32,500 nt of DNA, taken from Stramonita haemastoma (Eukaryota > Mollusca > Gastropoda > Neogastropoda > Muricidae). The position numbers were made by a program, and so were the translations under genes. Below are positions 11,057-32,500 of the stretch, one piece after another. Below the pieces are notes generated by a model that was not told the origin of the DNA, made no database searches, and saw only the letters and a list, made by a program, of their open reading frames with translations. The first letter of the stretch is position 1; each line of letters starts with the position of its first letter. The stretch spans positions 25,102,778 to 25,135,277 of the forward strand of contig CM060327.1 in the NCBI GenBank assembly GCA_030674155.1, written 5' to 3'.

Positions 11057-11590
11057 ATTTGTTGTTGTTGTGATTATGTCTAAGTCCCAGTGTAGCTTTC
11101 CGATTTAGGCACCGTCTCTGTGGAGCCGGGTGACCATGAACATAGCATTGGGGTAGGGAGGTTAGCAGGCGACAAAGAAATGCGCAGGTGCAGTGTTAGC
11201 TTCTCCCTTCCCCACCTACCCCCATCCCCGTCTTCAAAAATATCATAACCTACTTAATGTGTGTGAAACCACATAATTTGTGAGTCAGGAACTAGTTCAC
11301 AACAAATGGGGTTTTATTGTTGTTGTTTTCATTGCCGGGAGATGCAATGGTAAGTGTTGTGTGTTTGAGGTTTATATGAAAAACAGTCGGAAATTTGGTA
11401 AAAACGTAAGCCGGATTGCGACCAATACACTATGTAGTGGTGGTTTGTTAATAGTACAGCCCTTAATTTGGATAACCTCGCTGGGAGTCTAATACAACCA
11501 ATACCAAACGGCCAAACTGTCAACAAGAAGGGGAGTGCGGCCAAGAATAAGGAAAATAAGGGGAAGTCACTCACAACTGCAGTTTACAAC
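11057..11590 (+). promoter_or_regulatory. Probable ACTR6 promoter and 5' UTR region
   Basis: Sequence between the tandem repeat and the ACTR6 start codon. No TATA box is evident. The segment 11455-11499 matches the 160 bp repeat of 835-1467 at about 35 of 45 bases, so part of the 5' region derives from a repeat. The frame is open upstream of the start from 11468, but the residues there do not look like ARP6 and are taken as 5' UTR. The transcription start cannot be read from sequence. Confidence 0.5.
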
Positions 11591-23910
<12,320 letters not shown>

Positions 23911-23988
23911 CAGCGCTCTGCACAACGTCTGACTGTGAAGTTGCCAGAGAGAGATGATTGTTTTTGAGAATGGTTTTTTTGTTATGAT

Positions 23989-24264
23989 GGGGGCGGGATA
24001 GCTAAGTGGTCAGAGCGCTCGCTTTCCCCCCAGTCAAATTAAAGCAGTGTCAAGCATGGTTACCAGTTGGATGGGCACGCCTAGGCTCCCAGTTCACCCA
24101 GCTTTAAATGGGTACCTGCCCTCTTTAGGGCCAGGGAAGGTAAAGCAGCGAGGGAGAGGAGATGGGCGCCGCCCTCAATATGCTGGCCCCTAGAGAAGCT
24201 GAGGTCTCTGATACCTCGTTCCCCTACAACCGCCTAGGTTATGGGACACCTTTACCTTTTACAT
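23989..24264 (+). mobile_element. SINE1 copy 3: tRNA/5S chimeric SINE in the ACTR6 3' UTR
   Basis: GGGATAGCTAAGTGGTCAGA with GCGCTCGCTT (A box), a decayed 5S-like part (GGTTACCAGTTGGATGGGC), the TAAATGGGTACCTGCCCTC body, and a CACCTTTACCTTTTAC tail. The 3' half of the 5S segment is partly deleted. Similar T-rich/ATGATG sequences flank it (23974-23989, 24270-24283). Confidence 0.8.
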
Positions 24265-24760
24265 GTACCTTTTTTTAATGATGTGTGTAGATATTTTTTT
24301 ACGGTTGTAGATATTGTTGTAATATTTGTGGATACTGTTTTGTAATGCCTGCAGTGAGTGAACGTTGATGGCTTATGTGTTGTAATACGAACCAGATCTG
24401 GAGTTTTGTGTGGTGATGTGTATGTTTTGTTATGCCGGGAGATCTTGAGTGAGTCTTGTTGTGTGGTGACTTGTGTGTTGTAAAACAAACTAAATCTTGA
24501 GCGAATTTTGTGTGAGACTTTGGTGTGGGGAGAATGACATTAAAGGGGAAATGAACACACTGATGAATGAAGTTGAGTGAATCTTGTGTGAGACTTTGGT
24601 ATGGAAAGAAACACATGAAAAGAGAACTGATGAGTGTGTCATACAGCACCCACCAGATGCTGAATGAATCTCATGGAGGATTTTTTGTTGGTTTCATCTT
24701 GAGTTCCTCAGCTTTACCTCCAAGCTTTACCAGTGAGTTTTGTGTGTGTGACTGTTTTTA

Positions 24761-24800
24761 CCCACCTTGAAAGGTAGTTGCATTCCAACTTCGGGAATAG
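24761..24800 (-). mobile_element. Family-4 short element fragment
   Basis: On the minus strand CCCGAAGTTGGAATGCAACT then ACCTTTCAAGGTGGG, matching the 5' end of the family. Confidence 0.5.
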
Positions 24801-24834
24801 TGTATAAATACTGGATGGGTTTTTAAAAATGGTT

Positions 24835-25085
24835 TCATTCGTTCCCACTGGCACAAAATGGCCTACTCTCCCAAAAGGTAGAATGGGCTATTAACACGTG
24901 TGCAAGATGTTCTGTATATGTTTGCACATGAGACCTCTGTTTAGTCCCACCTGAAGGACTTTTGGGGAGTGGAGTCAGTACTGATGAACTCCAAGGGAAA
25001 AATCCCCTTGGACAGGCGTCTTGGTGGTGGCTCGATCCCCGACCGTCAAATCGGGAGCGCAATACTACCACTAGGCTGTCTAACC
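24835..25085 (-). mobile_element. SINE2 copy, minus strand, without tail
   Basis: GTTCCCACTGGCACAAAATG to a diverged head with TCGATCCCCGACCGTCAAAT (B-box region) and CACTAGGCTGTCTAACC. The tail half is missing. It lies in the presumed 3' UTR. Confidence 0.85.
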
Positions 25086-25240
25086 CTGCGTATGAAGTTT
25101 TATTTGAAGGACCAAGGTGCGTAGTGTGAGACTGTTATCAAATTATAGCTTATACCATTAGGTGAGGTGAGACCATCAAAAAGACCATGTGTGGTGACCA
25201 CATTTTGAGGAATACCTGACAGATGAAATTGAGAGAGTAT

Positions 25241-25246
25241 AATAAA
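25241..25246 (+). terminator. ACTR6: Candidate poly(A) signal AATAAA
   Basis: AATAAA followed within 30 bp by a TG-rich stretch (TTGTGTTGAATGTGTATTGC), a usual downstream element. Confidence 0.5.
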
Positions 25247-25386
25247 GTTGTGTTGAATGTGTATTGCAATGCTAACTTGGAAGTTATGGAGCAAGTTCAT
25301 ACGTATCTGTTCATGTTTTATCTGTTCATTTGGTGCAATAGTGTTTGAACAGGACAAGATGATGTGTGGTATTGCTTTGAGATGTC

Positions 25387-25392
25387 AATAAA
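25387..25392 (+). terminator. ACTR6: Candidate poly(A) signal AATAAA
   Basis: AATAAA within GTCAATAAAACC, followed by genomic A-rich sequence and, further on, GT-rich DNA. Alternative to 25241. Confidence 0.5.
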
Positions 25393-25410
25393 ACCAAAAA
25401 AAAGAAGAAA

Positions 25411-26109
25411 AAATTGTTTACAGTCATGGTGTTTTTTATGTTTTAGTTATGATCCATGTGTGTGTGTTTCTGACTTGCTTACTCTCTAAAACAACCAAAT
25501 CTAAACCTTTGAACAGTCGCACTTTTTAAATGCAAGCAAACGTAAAGAATTCATGGAGTCTCAGCCACACTCTATGTTCATGATGTGACAAAACTCAGGC
25601 CTTGTAGCTTACCCACACCTGTGCAAACTCCCAGCCTAGTGTTCCCCAAGTGTCAGACTCTAGGCTCTGTCTTCCCTCTTGCACAAAGCACTACATTGCC
25701 TTCACCTGTACAAACTCATAACACCATTACTGTCCATGTCATTTGATTCAAACTCAACTATCTCCATCACCTACGGCTACGTCATAGGATGGAGCTCCAC
25801 GCAATGCTACCAGGGCTTGCCACCTTTCTCTGTAGATCTCAGCAGAGACAGATGCCCATGTGGCAGGGTGAAATTAAATGCCAAGAGCCCTGTAACAAGA
25901 GAGATGATAAAGATGGCATCCTCTGCTGTAAGCACTAAGCACATCAGCTGCATGCTGGTCTAAATGATAATGAGTTTAGCACACTCAACTGTCTTGGCCT
26001 TCCATGGATTGGTGCACAATGCCAAAAGAGTGGAGAGGAAAGCTACAACCTGCAGTGGTTGCAATACTTGTCATGATGATGGCCATCTATCAAAAAAAAT
26101 TTTTCTACC
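25411..26109. other. Intergenic DNA with an unrecognised open frame
   Basis: Single-copy-looking. A 94-residue plus frame (25679-25963) starting MHKALHCLHLYKL is not recognised, has no clear splice context and no family motif. I do not call it a gene. Confidence 0.35.
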
Positions 26110-26188
26110 CGAAGTCGGAATGCAGGAAAAAACCATTGCATACACGAAATCTCACCATTGATGAACCTCGGAGTTCTAGCCAAGGAAT
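26110..26188 (+). mobile_element. Family-4 short element, plus strand
   Basis: GAAGTCGGAATGCAGGAAAA, CATTGCATACACGAAATCTC, ACCATTGATGAACCTCGGAG, TTCTAGCCAAGGAATG. The CAAA tail is absent. Confidence 0.7.
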
Positions 26189-26789
26189 GTATGGGAAAAT
26201 TTTTTTATCTCAAATCCAGACAAGATAATCTAGATAGAAAACTACCCATAGAAAATATAGCACTGAGTCTAGTAACGAAATTCATGTAACTCTCCTGATA
26301 TTCATAGAGTAGCATGTAACAGGAAAAGCATAAATCGTGATTAGATATTGAATTAGAACATTTTCAAAGACTTTTTGTAAACTTAGTTTTACCATCAATG
26401 GAGTCTTAGTCTATGAATCAAGCATGCTAAATTTCTGTTACAGGAAAAAAATTATTTGAATAAAATGTTAGCATGGCAGATTTCTTTCTGACTTTGAACA
26501 AAGTCCAAGAGTCGACAAGCTTAGACAACTTGGCTCAGAAACAGAATCCTTCAATGCACCTTGCTTTGCCAATCTGTCAGACACTTTGTTCTAGTATTAA
26601 CCACCCTGTGAAGGAACCAAACAAAAATGAACACAGGTACCCTTTGATCAAGTGCAGTGAATCATGATTTTTATTTTAAAGAAATCATTTCCGAGTCTGT
26701 TATGTAGTTCGGCGGGGGATGTATTATGTAAACATTGGGTCTACCAATTTGGGGAAAGTTGGGAGGTACCTCCCTGCTCTGTCTGATTT
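26189..26789. other. AT-rich intergenic DNA, nothing recognised
   Basis: No gene or repeat could be supported. Confidence 0.4.
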
Positions 26790-26995
26790 TCAACTGTCAT
26801 GGCTTCTTTTGACGTGCACAAGTCCTTCAGCACATGGGTCTGACTGGTTTTGAGTCTCCTCTGAAAGACTTGACATTCAGTTCAATTTTTCTGTCAAACT
26901 GGGAAGAAATGGCAAGGCTGGTAATTGAACCCAGAACCGCAAGGTTTTACTTGTTAGGCAGGTAAATTTCTAAATGACAAAACCATTCTGTCACA
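26790..26995 (-). mobile_element. Degenerate tRNA-like SINE, minus strand
   Basis: Read on the minus strand: GAATGGTTTTGTCATTTAG (A-box position), GGTTCTGGGTTCAATTACC (B box), then a body with TTGTGCACGTCAAAAGAAGC and CATGACAGTTGAAAATCAG. The body recalls a GTGCACGT...CCCA.GGCA motif I remember from widespread molluscan SINEs; this was not verified. Confidence 0.5.
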
Positions 26996-27391
26996 TTCCT
27001 TGTTGTTTGAGAGTATGATAATATAAAACTGATATGAAATATACGCATGACAGAAAATAAAACAAAAACAAAACTAAACTTGAGTAAAGTCATTTTAAAA
27101 GTCTAAAGCCTTTGAGACAGCATACAATTCTAATGTAAATGTTGAGAACTCTTTGCTAAGATAAACAGAGTGAACAAAAAAATTATGAGTGGGGACAACA
27201 AATCCAGCATCACTGTCTAAAGTTTCTAACAGTAAACACTGAGCAATCTGAAAACTTTAGGATGGTTAGAATATTTTTGTCGAATATTTTTGTCAAAACA
27301 TTAAGAACTAAAGGCTATGACCATGCTTTTACTGTACAGTTGAGAAGCAACCAGGCTTATGCCAGACTCTCAGAAAACAGGAATGAGGAGG

Positions 27392-27392
<1 letters not shown>
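26996..27392. other. AT-rich intergenic DNA, nothing recognised
   Basis: No gene signal. The 103-residue plus frame at 27262-27573 exists only because it crosses the G run. Confidence 0.4.

Positions 27393-27425
<33 letters not shown>
27393..27425 (+). repeat. Homopolymer G run, 33 bases
   Basis: An uninterrupted run of 33 G on the plus strand. The exact length is prone to sequencing error. Confidence 0.9.
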
Positions 27426-27426
<1 letters not shown>

Positions 27427-27661
27427 AAATGCATGACAATCGTAATGATTCATAGAATCGCACGCACTGACTCGGGTCAACGCCCCCAAACTATTTCCTG
27501 GTATGCACGCATGCGCATTCTCGGCGTCATCCACGCTTTGAGGTCCCAAAATAAACACTGGCAAGATAGGTAGGTACACATTTGTTTGTACATTTACAGA
27601 TCTCCCAGTATTTTCGAAATCTGTCTGTTTAATTGCATGCGATTTGATTTCATGAGCATCA
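27426..27661 (+). promoter_or_regulatory. Possible promoter with an NRF1-like site
   Basis: CACGCATGCGCA (27506-27517) matches an NRF1 consensus at 11 of 12 positions on the minus strand. The surrounding 100 bp is richer in CpG than its neighbours. It lies about 150 bp before the candidate exon at 27662. Weak evidence only. Confidence 0.3.
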
Positions 27662-27741
27662 ATGGAAAGCTATTTGCTCCCCAAAAATGCAGCGCAGTTG
27701 AATGCCGGCATGGCATTGTTGACTGAAGCCTCTCGTCTCAG
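27662..27741 (+). CDS. Candidate first coding exon of an unknown gene
   Basis: ATG followed by 26 codons and two bases, then a good donor, AG|GTGAGA. The peptide begins MESYLLPKNAAQL and continues NAGMALLTEASRL; it has balanced composition unlike the repeat frames nearby. I do not recognise it. An out-of-frame ATG at 27652 overlaps, and the -3 base is T, so the start context is poor. No second exon could be paired with it in the rest of the window. Confidence 0.3.
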
Positions 27742-28670
27742 GTGAGAGAGCCAGCAAGCAGGTCAGATCAGGTCAGGTCAGAGTGGACTGGTTGGGTGAA
27801 GTGAAGCACAGCAACGCTCTGCATATCATTTCATGCTTCCAGTGTTCTTGCCATCAGTTTAAACAAAGGCTCTAGACATTCTGCCCGATCGCCGGAAACT
27901 AGAACACAGTAGGCCTAACAGAAACTCGCCAGTGTGTTTGTGTACATTGTATGTCTCGTGTCGAGTCATCGGACACAGCCTAAATAACTTTGTGTTGAAC
28001 ATAGCAGATCAGAATCATCCCTCTATATAAAAAGCATCTTGTGAAAGCGGCACAAGACAATATAAACTAGATTACACTAAGTAAAAAGAAGCAACGCCAT
28101 TTATCTATTTACGACCTTCTGTGTATGATCGGGTGTCGAGTCGTAGCCGAAATCAAACGACTATGTCGGTATGATTTATTGTATAGGCCTAGATCGGTAT
28201 CCACTTTTTCACTGGTCTCGGGTATGGCACGAGTGTCAGTGTGACACAGCTGTGTTTTGGTATGACTGAAACAAATATTTCATTATTGTTTCATCATCAT
28301 CTATTTTCTTTAATGCCATGTGTGACTTTTTGTATGGCCTGATGTTCAATGCACCCTGTTAGTGTTAGGCATACAGGAAACACTATTTTGATGTTTGAAA
28401 AACTTCAGCAAACTTTTTCTGGACAACATGATGTTTACTAGGCCTAGCTTAACTGCTGACCCAGATTGGATAATCAATTTTTGCACTTTGTACCTGATAT
28501 TCACCAAAGTGTGTCAAAACTTTTGGGTAGGCCTACTTTTAAAATAACTGGACTGGGCCAGGGAAGGGAGCAATCAGATTTTATACACAGAAATTTGGCC
28601 ATTTATTCATTGTGTTTTGTCATTGCCTATAGTATATGTCACATGCAGTGCACATAAATCACACTGACAT
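27742..28670. other. AT-rich DNA, nothing recognised
   Basis: Could be intronic if the exon at 27662 is real. There are short GTCAG/GATCAG repeats near 27762-27781 and no coding signal. Confidence 0.35.
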
Positions 28671-28819
28671 ATGAAGGACTGTACGAGTCATAAGAGGAAG
28701 TTTTATACCCAGACCAGGCACTGTTTGATGAGGCTGTCTATGCAGGGTATGCAGTTGAGGGAGCTGGGTGTGTTTGCTGTGTGGGTGGGGCACTTAATTC
28801 TCCTCACACTGGCAGATGG
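28671..28819 (+). CDS. Candidate signal-peptide exon of an unknown gene
   Basis: Open from ATG 28671 (in-frame ATGs also at 28728, 28740 and 28749) to a good donor, GG|GTAAGT at 28820. From 28728 the peptide is MRLSMQGMQLREL then GVFAVWVGHLILLTLADG: a positive start followed by a hydrophobic stretch, as in a signal peptide or membrane anchor. Its reading frame does not fit a splice from the exon at 27662. No following exon was found. It may be chance. Confidence 0.28.
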
Positions 28820-29671
28820 GTAAGTGTGCAGAGTGTCAGCTTGGGTGCACAGGCCTGGCTTGGGTTGTAGGCATGCTTTCAGTCGCTCCGGTATAGCTTA
28901 GAGCGTAAAAGGTCTGGGTCCGGGTGCATTCAGATGGTTGCATGAATTGTATATTTATTATTTAACTTAACAGTGTTTATATTGTACTTTTGTGACAGTT
29001 ATAACTCGTTGATCTATACAGTATACTTGCCTTACAGCTGATGGCGCTATATTTTGTGATGGGCTGTACATAATATCTAATCTTGAAAATTTTGTGAACT
29101 GGTAACTTAGGTGTAAATCTGTGGCCATGAGAGTAGGCAGACTGTGATTGTAAACTTGTATTTAATCATATTTTAAATCAGTCAGATTAAACTATCATAG
29201 ATTAGGATAGATTGTGTTATAGACATAACACTTTGAATTTACATCAGATTTGGAGTAATCAAAATTATACATATAATTTACCTATTTAACTAGGATCAAT
29301 CTGACACCCAACTTGAAAGGGGTTTTGTTTTGTTGGGATTTTAGGCTATGTTGGGGTTGTTGTTTTTTGTTTTTTATCAAGGTAGGCTGATATCTTTTAG
29401 ATAGTCAGACATGGCATGCACAAAACTATCATATTCCTCTGATGAACTGTAGCATGGGTGAGGAACTTGGTGATGGATGGTAACTCCTAAAGCTGCCTGT
29501 GCTGTCTCTGCAATGATGGGAAATAAGTCTGTCCTGCTAAATCATATCATCCGGGCAGATCACATATTATATATATTCTGTTCTTTGTTTGTTGCATGTG
29601 TTTACTGTTTGAGAACAATGAATCTTATTTCTGATGCCAGGAGAAATGTTCTGGATGTCGTCAAAGGCAAT
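28820..29671. other. AT-rich DNA, nothing recognised
   Basis: No gene, SINE or simple repeat could be supported. A faint A-box-like string at about 28890 lacks a B box. Confidence 0.4.
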
Positions 29672-29735
29672 AGTCAAGTCAAGTCAAGTCAAGTCAAAAA
29701 TACTTTAATCATCCCTGAAGGGCAATTACAATACT
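29672..29735 (-). mobile_element. 3' tail of a LINE/SINE with (TTGAC)n end
   Basis: On the minus strand GTAATTGCCCTTCAGGGATG then ATTAAAGTATTTTTGAC and repeated TTGAC. The hairpin GCCCTTCAGGGAT followed by AATAAAGT-like sequence and a short tandem tail resembles 3' ends of L2-clade LINEs and the SINEs that use them. The body upstream was not recognised. Confidence 0.6.
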
Positions 29736-30100
29736 GACAGGCATATTGCTACAAATTCATAATCAAACACACGAATGAGCTACATTTCTTTTTGTTCAAA
29801 CATTATATAACTTCAAATAAAATGTCACAAACACTCACACTCTACGCGCGCGCGCTTGCACACACGCAAACACACGCATACACACACACCAATGTTTAGA
29901 TACAATGTTCTTAAAAACCATTGACTAGAAAAGACATATGATCACCATTATTTACACATTATACGCACGCGTTCACACCCGCACATATACAAAGCCAAAA
30001 ATAAGACATACTTATTTTATGGGTACATATGCATGTATGTGCACACCTGTATGCATTGGCTACATACATAACAGTGGCAGGTAAGTAATTCAGAGAAGCT

Positions 30101-30103
<3 letters not shown>
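29736..30103. other. AT-rich DNA with short CA/CG stretches
   Basis: No gene signal. It holds a CGCGCGCGC stretch near 29845 and scattered CA. Confidence 0.4.

Positions 30104-30186
<83 letters not shown>
30104..30186. repeat. (CA)n microsatellite
   Basis: About 82 bp of pure CA. Confidence 0.95.
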
Positions 30187-30187
<1 letters not shown>

Positions 30188-30257
30188 GAGCAAACAAACA
30201 AAAACAAAAACAAACAACCTCAGTCTGTCAATATGCAGTTTATACCTATATTTTCCT

Positions 30258-30390
30258 GAAGTCAGATTGCAACTACCTTAATGGTTTGAGAAAAAAAACA
30301 GTTGCATATGCCAAAATCTCACCACTGATGAACCCCAGAGCTGTAGCCAAGGAAAAATAAAACAAAAAAACAAACAAGGGACAAACAGAA
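30258..30390 (+). mobile_element. Family-4 short element, plus strand, with CAAA-like tail
   Basis: GAAGTCAGATTGCAACTACC, TTAATGGTTTGAG, CAGTTGCATATGCCAAAATC, TCACCACTGATGAACCCCAG, AGCTGTAGCCAAGGAAAAAT, then AAACAAAAAAACAAACAAGG. Confidence 0.75.
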
Positions 30391-30554
30391 AACCCATCTT
30401 AATTTGCCTGATTATTTGTTTGTTTGTTTGTTTTTATTTTGGTAACGGACAGTTCAGTCTCTGCTTTGAAGGCAGCAGTATACTTCTTGTCCTCCAAGAT
30501 GCTATAGGGTAGACAATAAAATGATAATCATGATAAAAAATTTAAAAAAGATGA

Positions 30555-30566
30555 TGAGAGAGAGAA

Positions 30567-30631
<65 letters not shown>
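30555..30631. repeat. (GA)n microsatellite
   Basis: About 75 bp of GA with AAAG and GGA interruptions. Confidence 0.95.
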
Positions 30632-30635
<4 letters not shown>

Positions 30636-31254
30636 AGAGTAACTCTTGTACTGGGCAAGACTGCAGCTCATATTCAGTTGTCTGGCTGCCAATCTTGCAA
30701 GGGCACTGCTCTGTAAGCCTGCATGGAGTTATATATTGGTAATTTAAGTGGTTGGGTCCTGCTCTGAACCTGAATATATACAGACCTACTCCCTGTTATG
30801 CCAATTGGTAATGGATGTTTGACCTGTTGCAGTGTGAGTATTGCTCTATCCACTGGCTTTGCTGTGCCTGGTGTCATTTTTAGGTGCAGATAGTGAGTGA
30901 TTTAAGTATCAAGCGAAGATGAAAATATCAGCCCAGAATTTATATTGACAAAGTTGTCAGTCTCTCTCTGGATTCCCTCACTAGATGGGGTGCATAGTAT
31001 TAGTTTCTGGTCTTCTTCTGTGCTTGTGACTTTACAGCAGAGGTCTGCTGTTGGCATCATTTGACAGATTCCAACTTCAGAACAGCTCATTTCATTGTAT
31101 AGATTGCATACTGGATATGTTTGTGCTTCTGTAACCCACCAAATGCTGACATGAAATTGTGTTTCCATAACCCACCAAATGCTGTCATAAAATAAGGAAT
31201 ATTTGATGTGCACATTTCTTTTGCATGTTTATATATATATACCCAAATGGAATT
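30632..31254. other. Mixed DNA, nothing recognised
   Basis: A short tandem duplication, AACCCACCAAATGCTG (31134 and 31170), is the only structure seen. The frames are not recognised. Confidence 0.4.
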
Positions 31255-31410
31255 AAGGCACTGGCAAGTCTGCACTTGTAGTCAGCCTGGGAGATTATAA
31301 AAGTCCCACCTACTATTCATCAGACACTGCCACTAAGATTCAAACCTACGTCTTCATGGAATCATGGGATTGAGGTCAAACGGTCTTAACCACTCAGCCA
31401 TAGCTTCTGT
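31255..31410 (-). mobile_element. SINE3 copy, minus strand
   Basis: On the minus strand GCTATGGCTGAGTGGTTAAG with ACCGTTTGA (A box), then ACGTAGGTTTGAATCTTAGT (B box), a short body with GTCTGATGAATAGTAGGTGG and GACTTTTATAATCTCCCAGG. A diverged copy lies at 16235-16352. The 3' limit is unclear. Confidence 0.75.
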
Positions 31411-31890
31411 CTGATAACAGTTATGATTTGGATTCCCAGGCAAACTCTGTATGAAACTGAAACTGACACTCTCATTGTTTTATCTTCATGTGGTGATTAT
31501 GATGCTGTATACTGGTCGATTACCACTAGTGTATGTGGAATGGAGTCCCTCACTTTTTCCTCACTCATATCTCTCCGCTTTTACTCATTATCTGACCTTG
31601 CCTGCATCTTGACTGTGAGCTTTCTGTCTGAAATGAATGTTCTCCTCTGTATCATAAGTATCCTTGTGTATAGTAGAACATCGAGGGTCAACTTGCTGTC
31701 TGCACATAGTAAATAGAGAGAGTTGCTTTTATCTGGTAATGCCCTTGCTTTACACTTCTGCAGTTTTCTGTGTGTCAGATTGTTGTTATGAGAACTGATG
31801 GGTTTTTTGTTTTTTCTTTAGTTTTTGTGTTGTGTTTTTGTTTTGTTGTTCTTCATAGAGATTCCTAGGTTCACCAGTGGTTAGATTTTA
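31411..31890. other. Mixed DNA, nothing recognised
   Basis: A 97-residue plus frame (31423-31716) has no recognised motif and is not called. Confidence 0.35.
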
Positions 31891-31928
31891 CCCACTATTA
31901 AGATAACTGCATTCTGACTTCGGGGATT
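31891..31928 (-). mobile_element. Family-4 short element fragment
   Basis: On the minus strand CCCGAAGTCAGAATGCAGTT, ATCTTAATAGTGGG, matching the 5' end of the family-4 element. Confidence 0.6.
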
Positions 31929-32068
31929 CTGATATTTTAAATCTGCTTAATTTAAAAGAAAAAAACAGGAAGATTGGGTTATATGAATCTACTTGAACAC
32001 AATCTGACAGTTGAAAACCTGCACATGTTTATTTGTTCACATGCACGCATGCACTCAAACATGCATGC

Positions 32069-32070
<2 letters not shown>

Positions 32071-32140
<70 letters not shown>
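32071..32140. repeat. (AT)n microsatellite
   Basis: About 70 bp of pure AT; self-complementary, so it could extrude as a cruciform. Confidence 0.95.
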
Positions 32141-32144
<4 letters not shown>

Positions 32145-32148
32145 ACGC

Positions 32149-32169
32149 ATGCACACACACAGACACACA

Positions 32170-32235
<66 letters not shown>

Positions 32236-32289
32236 CTCACACACACACACACACACACATGCTCACATGCTCACACACACACACACACA

Positions 32290-32357
<68 letters not shown>

Positions 32358-32367
32358 ACACACACAT
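32149..32367. repeat. (CA)n microsatellite
   Basis: About 220 bp of CA with ACAG, CATGCTCA and CCACA interruptions. Confidence 0.95.
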
Positions 32368-32500
32368 ATTCCGAAAGCTGATCCATGTATTAAAGCTGAT
32401 GTATGTATTGTATTTTTACTAGCGTTTCTTGTTCACTGTAGTGATGTTTATACTGTATACCAGTATTTTGTTCGCAGTTTTGCTTGTGTGTGTTGCATGT

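Larger units (their letters stand above)
23911..25410 (+). other. ACTR6: ACTR6 3' UTR (inferred)
   Basis: About 1.5 kb from the stop codon to the first good poly(A) signals. It contains a SINE1 (plus), a family-4 fragment and a SINE2 (minus). The real 3' end is not visible without transcript data; an earlier end is possible. Confidence 0.5.

Noticed and set aside
10346..11057. Overlapping frames of 70-135 residues conserved between units
   Set aside because: Similarity follows from the tandem DNA repeat; frames shift between units and match no known family.
11468..11590. N-terminal extension of ARP6 from an upstream in-frame ATG
   Set aside because: The upstream 41 codons overlap repeat-derived sequence, have no ARP6 similarity, and the ATG at 11591 has a strong context and gives 396 residues.
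25679..25963. 94-residue plus frame as a gene
   Set aside because: No recognised domain, no supporting splice sites and no clear promoter; it may be chance or a decayed transposon.

Overview
The window looks like animal nuclear DNA, most probably from a marine mollusc and perhaps a gastropod. The reasons are one gene split into 12 exons with GT-AG introns, no bacterial-type operons, very dense microsatellites, and many tRNA-derived SINEs. The species call is an inference. No CRISPR array, rRNA gene, functional tRNA gene or prokaryotic feature was found. Most long open frames are translations of simple repeats or SINEs and are not genes.

Layout. Positions 1-11060 hold no recognisable gene. 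They carry repeats: two SINE copies with a tRNA-like plus 5S-rRNA-like head (321-628, 6600-6905), a 160 bp repeat pair flanking another SINE (835-1467), long microsatellites, a 380 bp pyrimidine tract, a tandem repeat of about 90 bp units (8135-8590) and one of about 395 bp units (10085-11056). Positions 11591-25410 hold the only confidently identified gene, actin-related protein 6 (ACTR6/ARP6), on the plus strand. Twelve coding exons assemble without a frame break into 1191 nt, encoding 396 residues plus a stop. Its introns and 3' UTR are full of transposons: at least nine SINE2 copies, some nested or inverted, a hAT-like DNA element inside a SINE, a piggyBac-like MITE flanked by TTAA, and several copies of a short element that can end in a CAAA tail. 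Positions 25411-32500 are mostly single-copy or ancient-repeat DNA with two weak candidate first exons (27662-27741 and 28671-28819), a 33 bp G run, a LINE/SINE tail and more microsatellites.

Function. ARP6 proteins are nuclear actin-related subunits of SWR1/SRCAP chromatin-remodelling complexes, which deposit histone H2A.Z. Nothing else in the window can be linked to that job.

No new protein-based system was found. The observations most worth following are the tRNA/5S chimeric SINE family, the short element with a CAAA tail, the two DNA transposons with readable ends, and the duplicated 5' splice site after ACTR6 exon 2.
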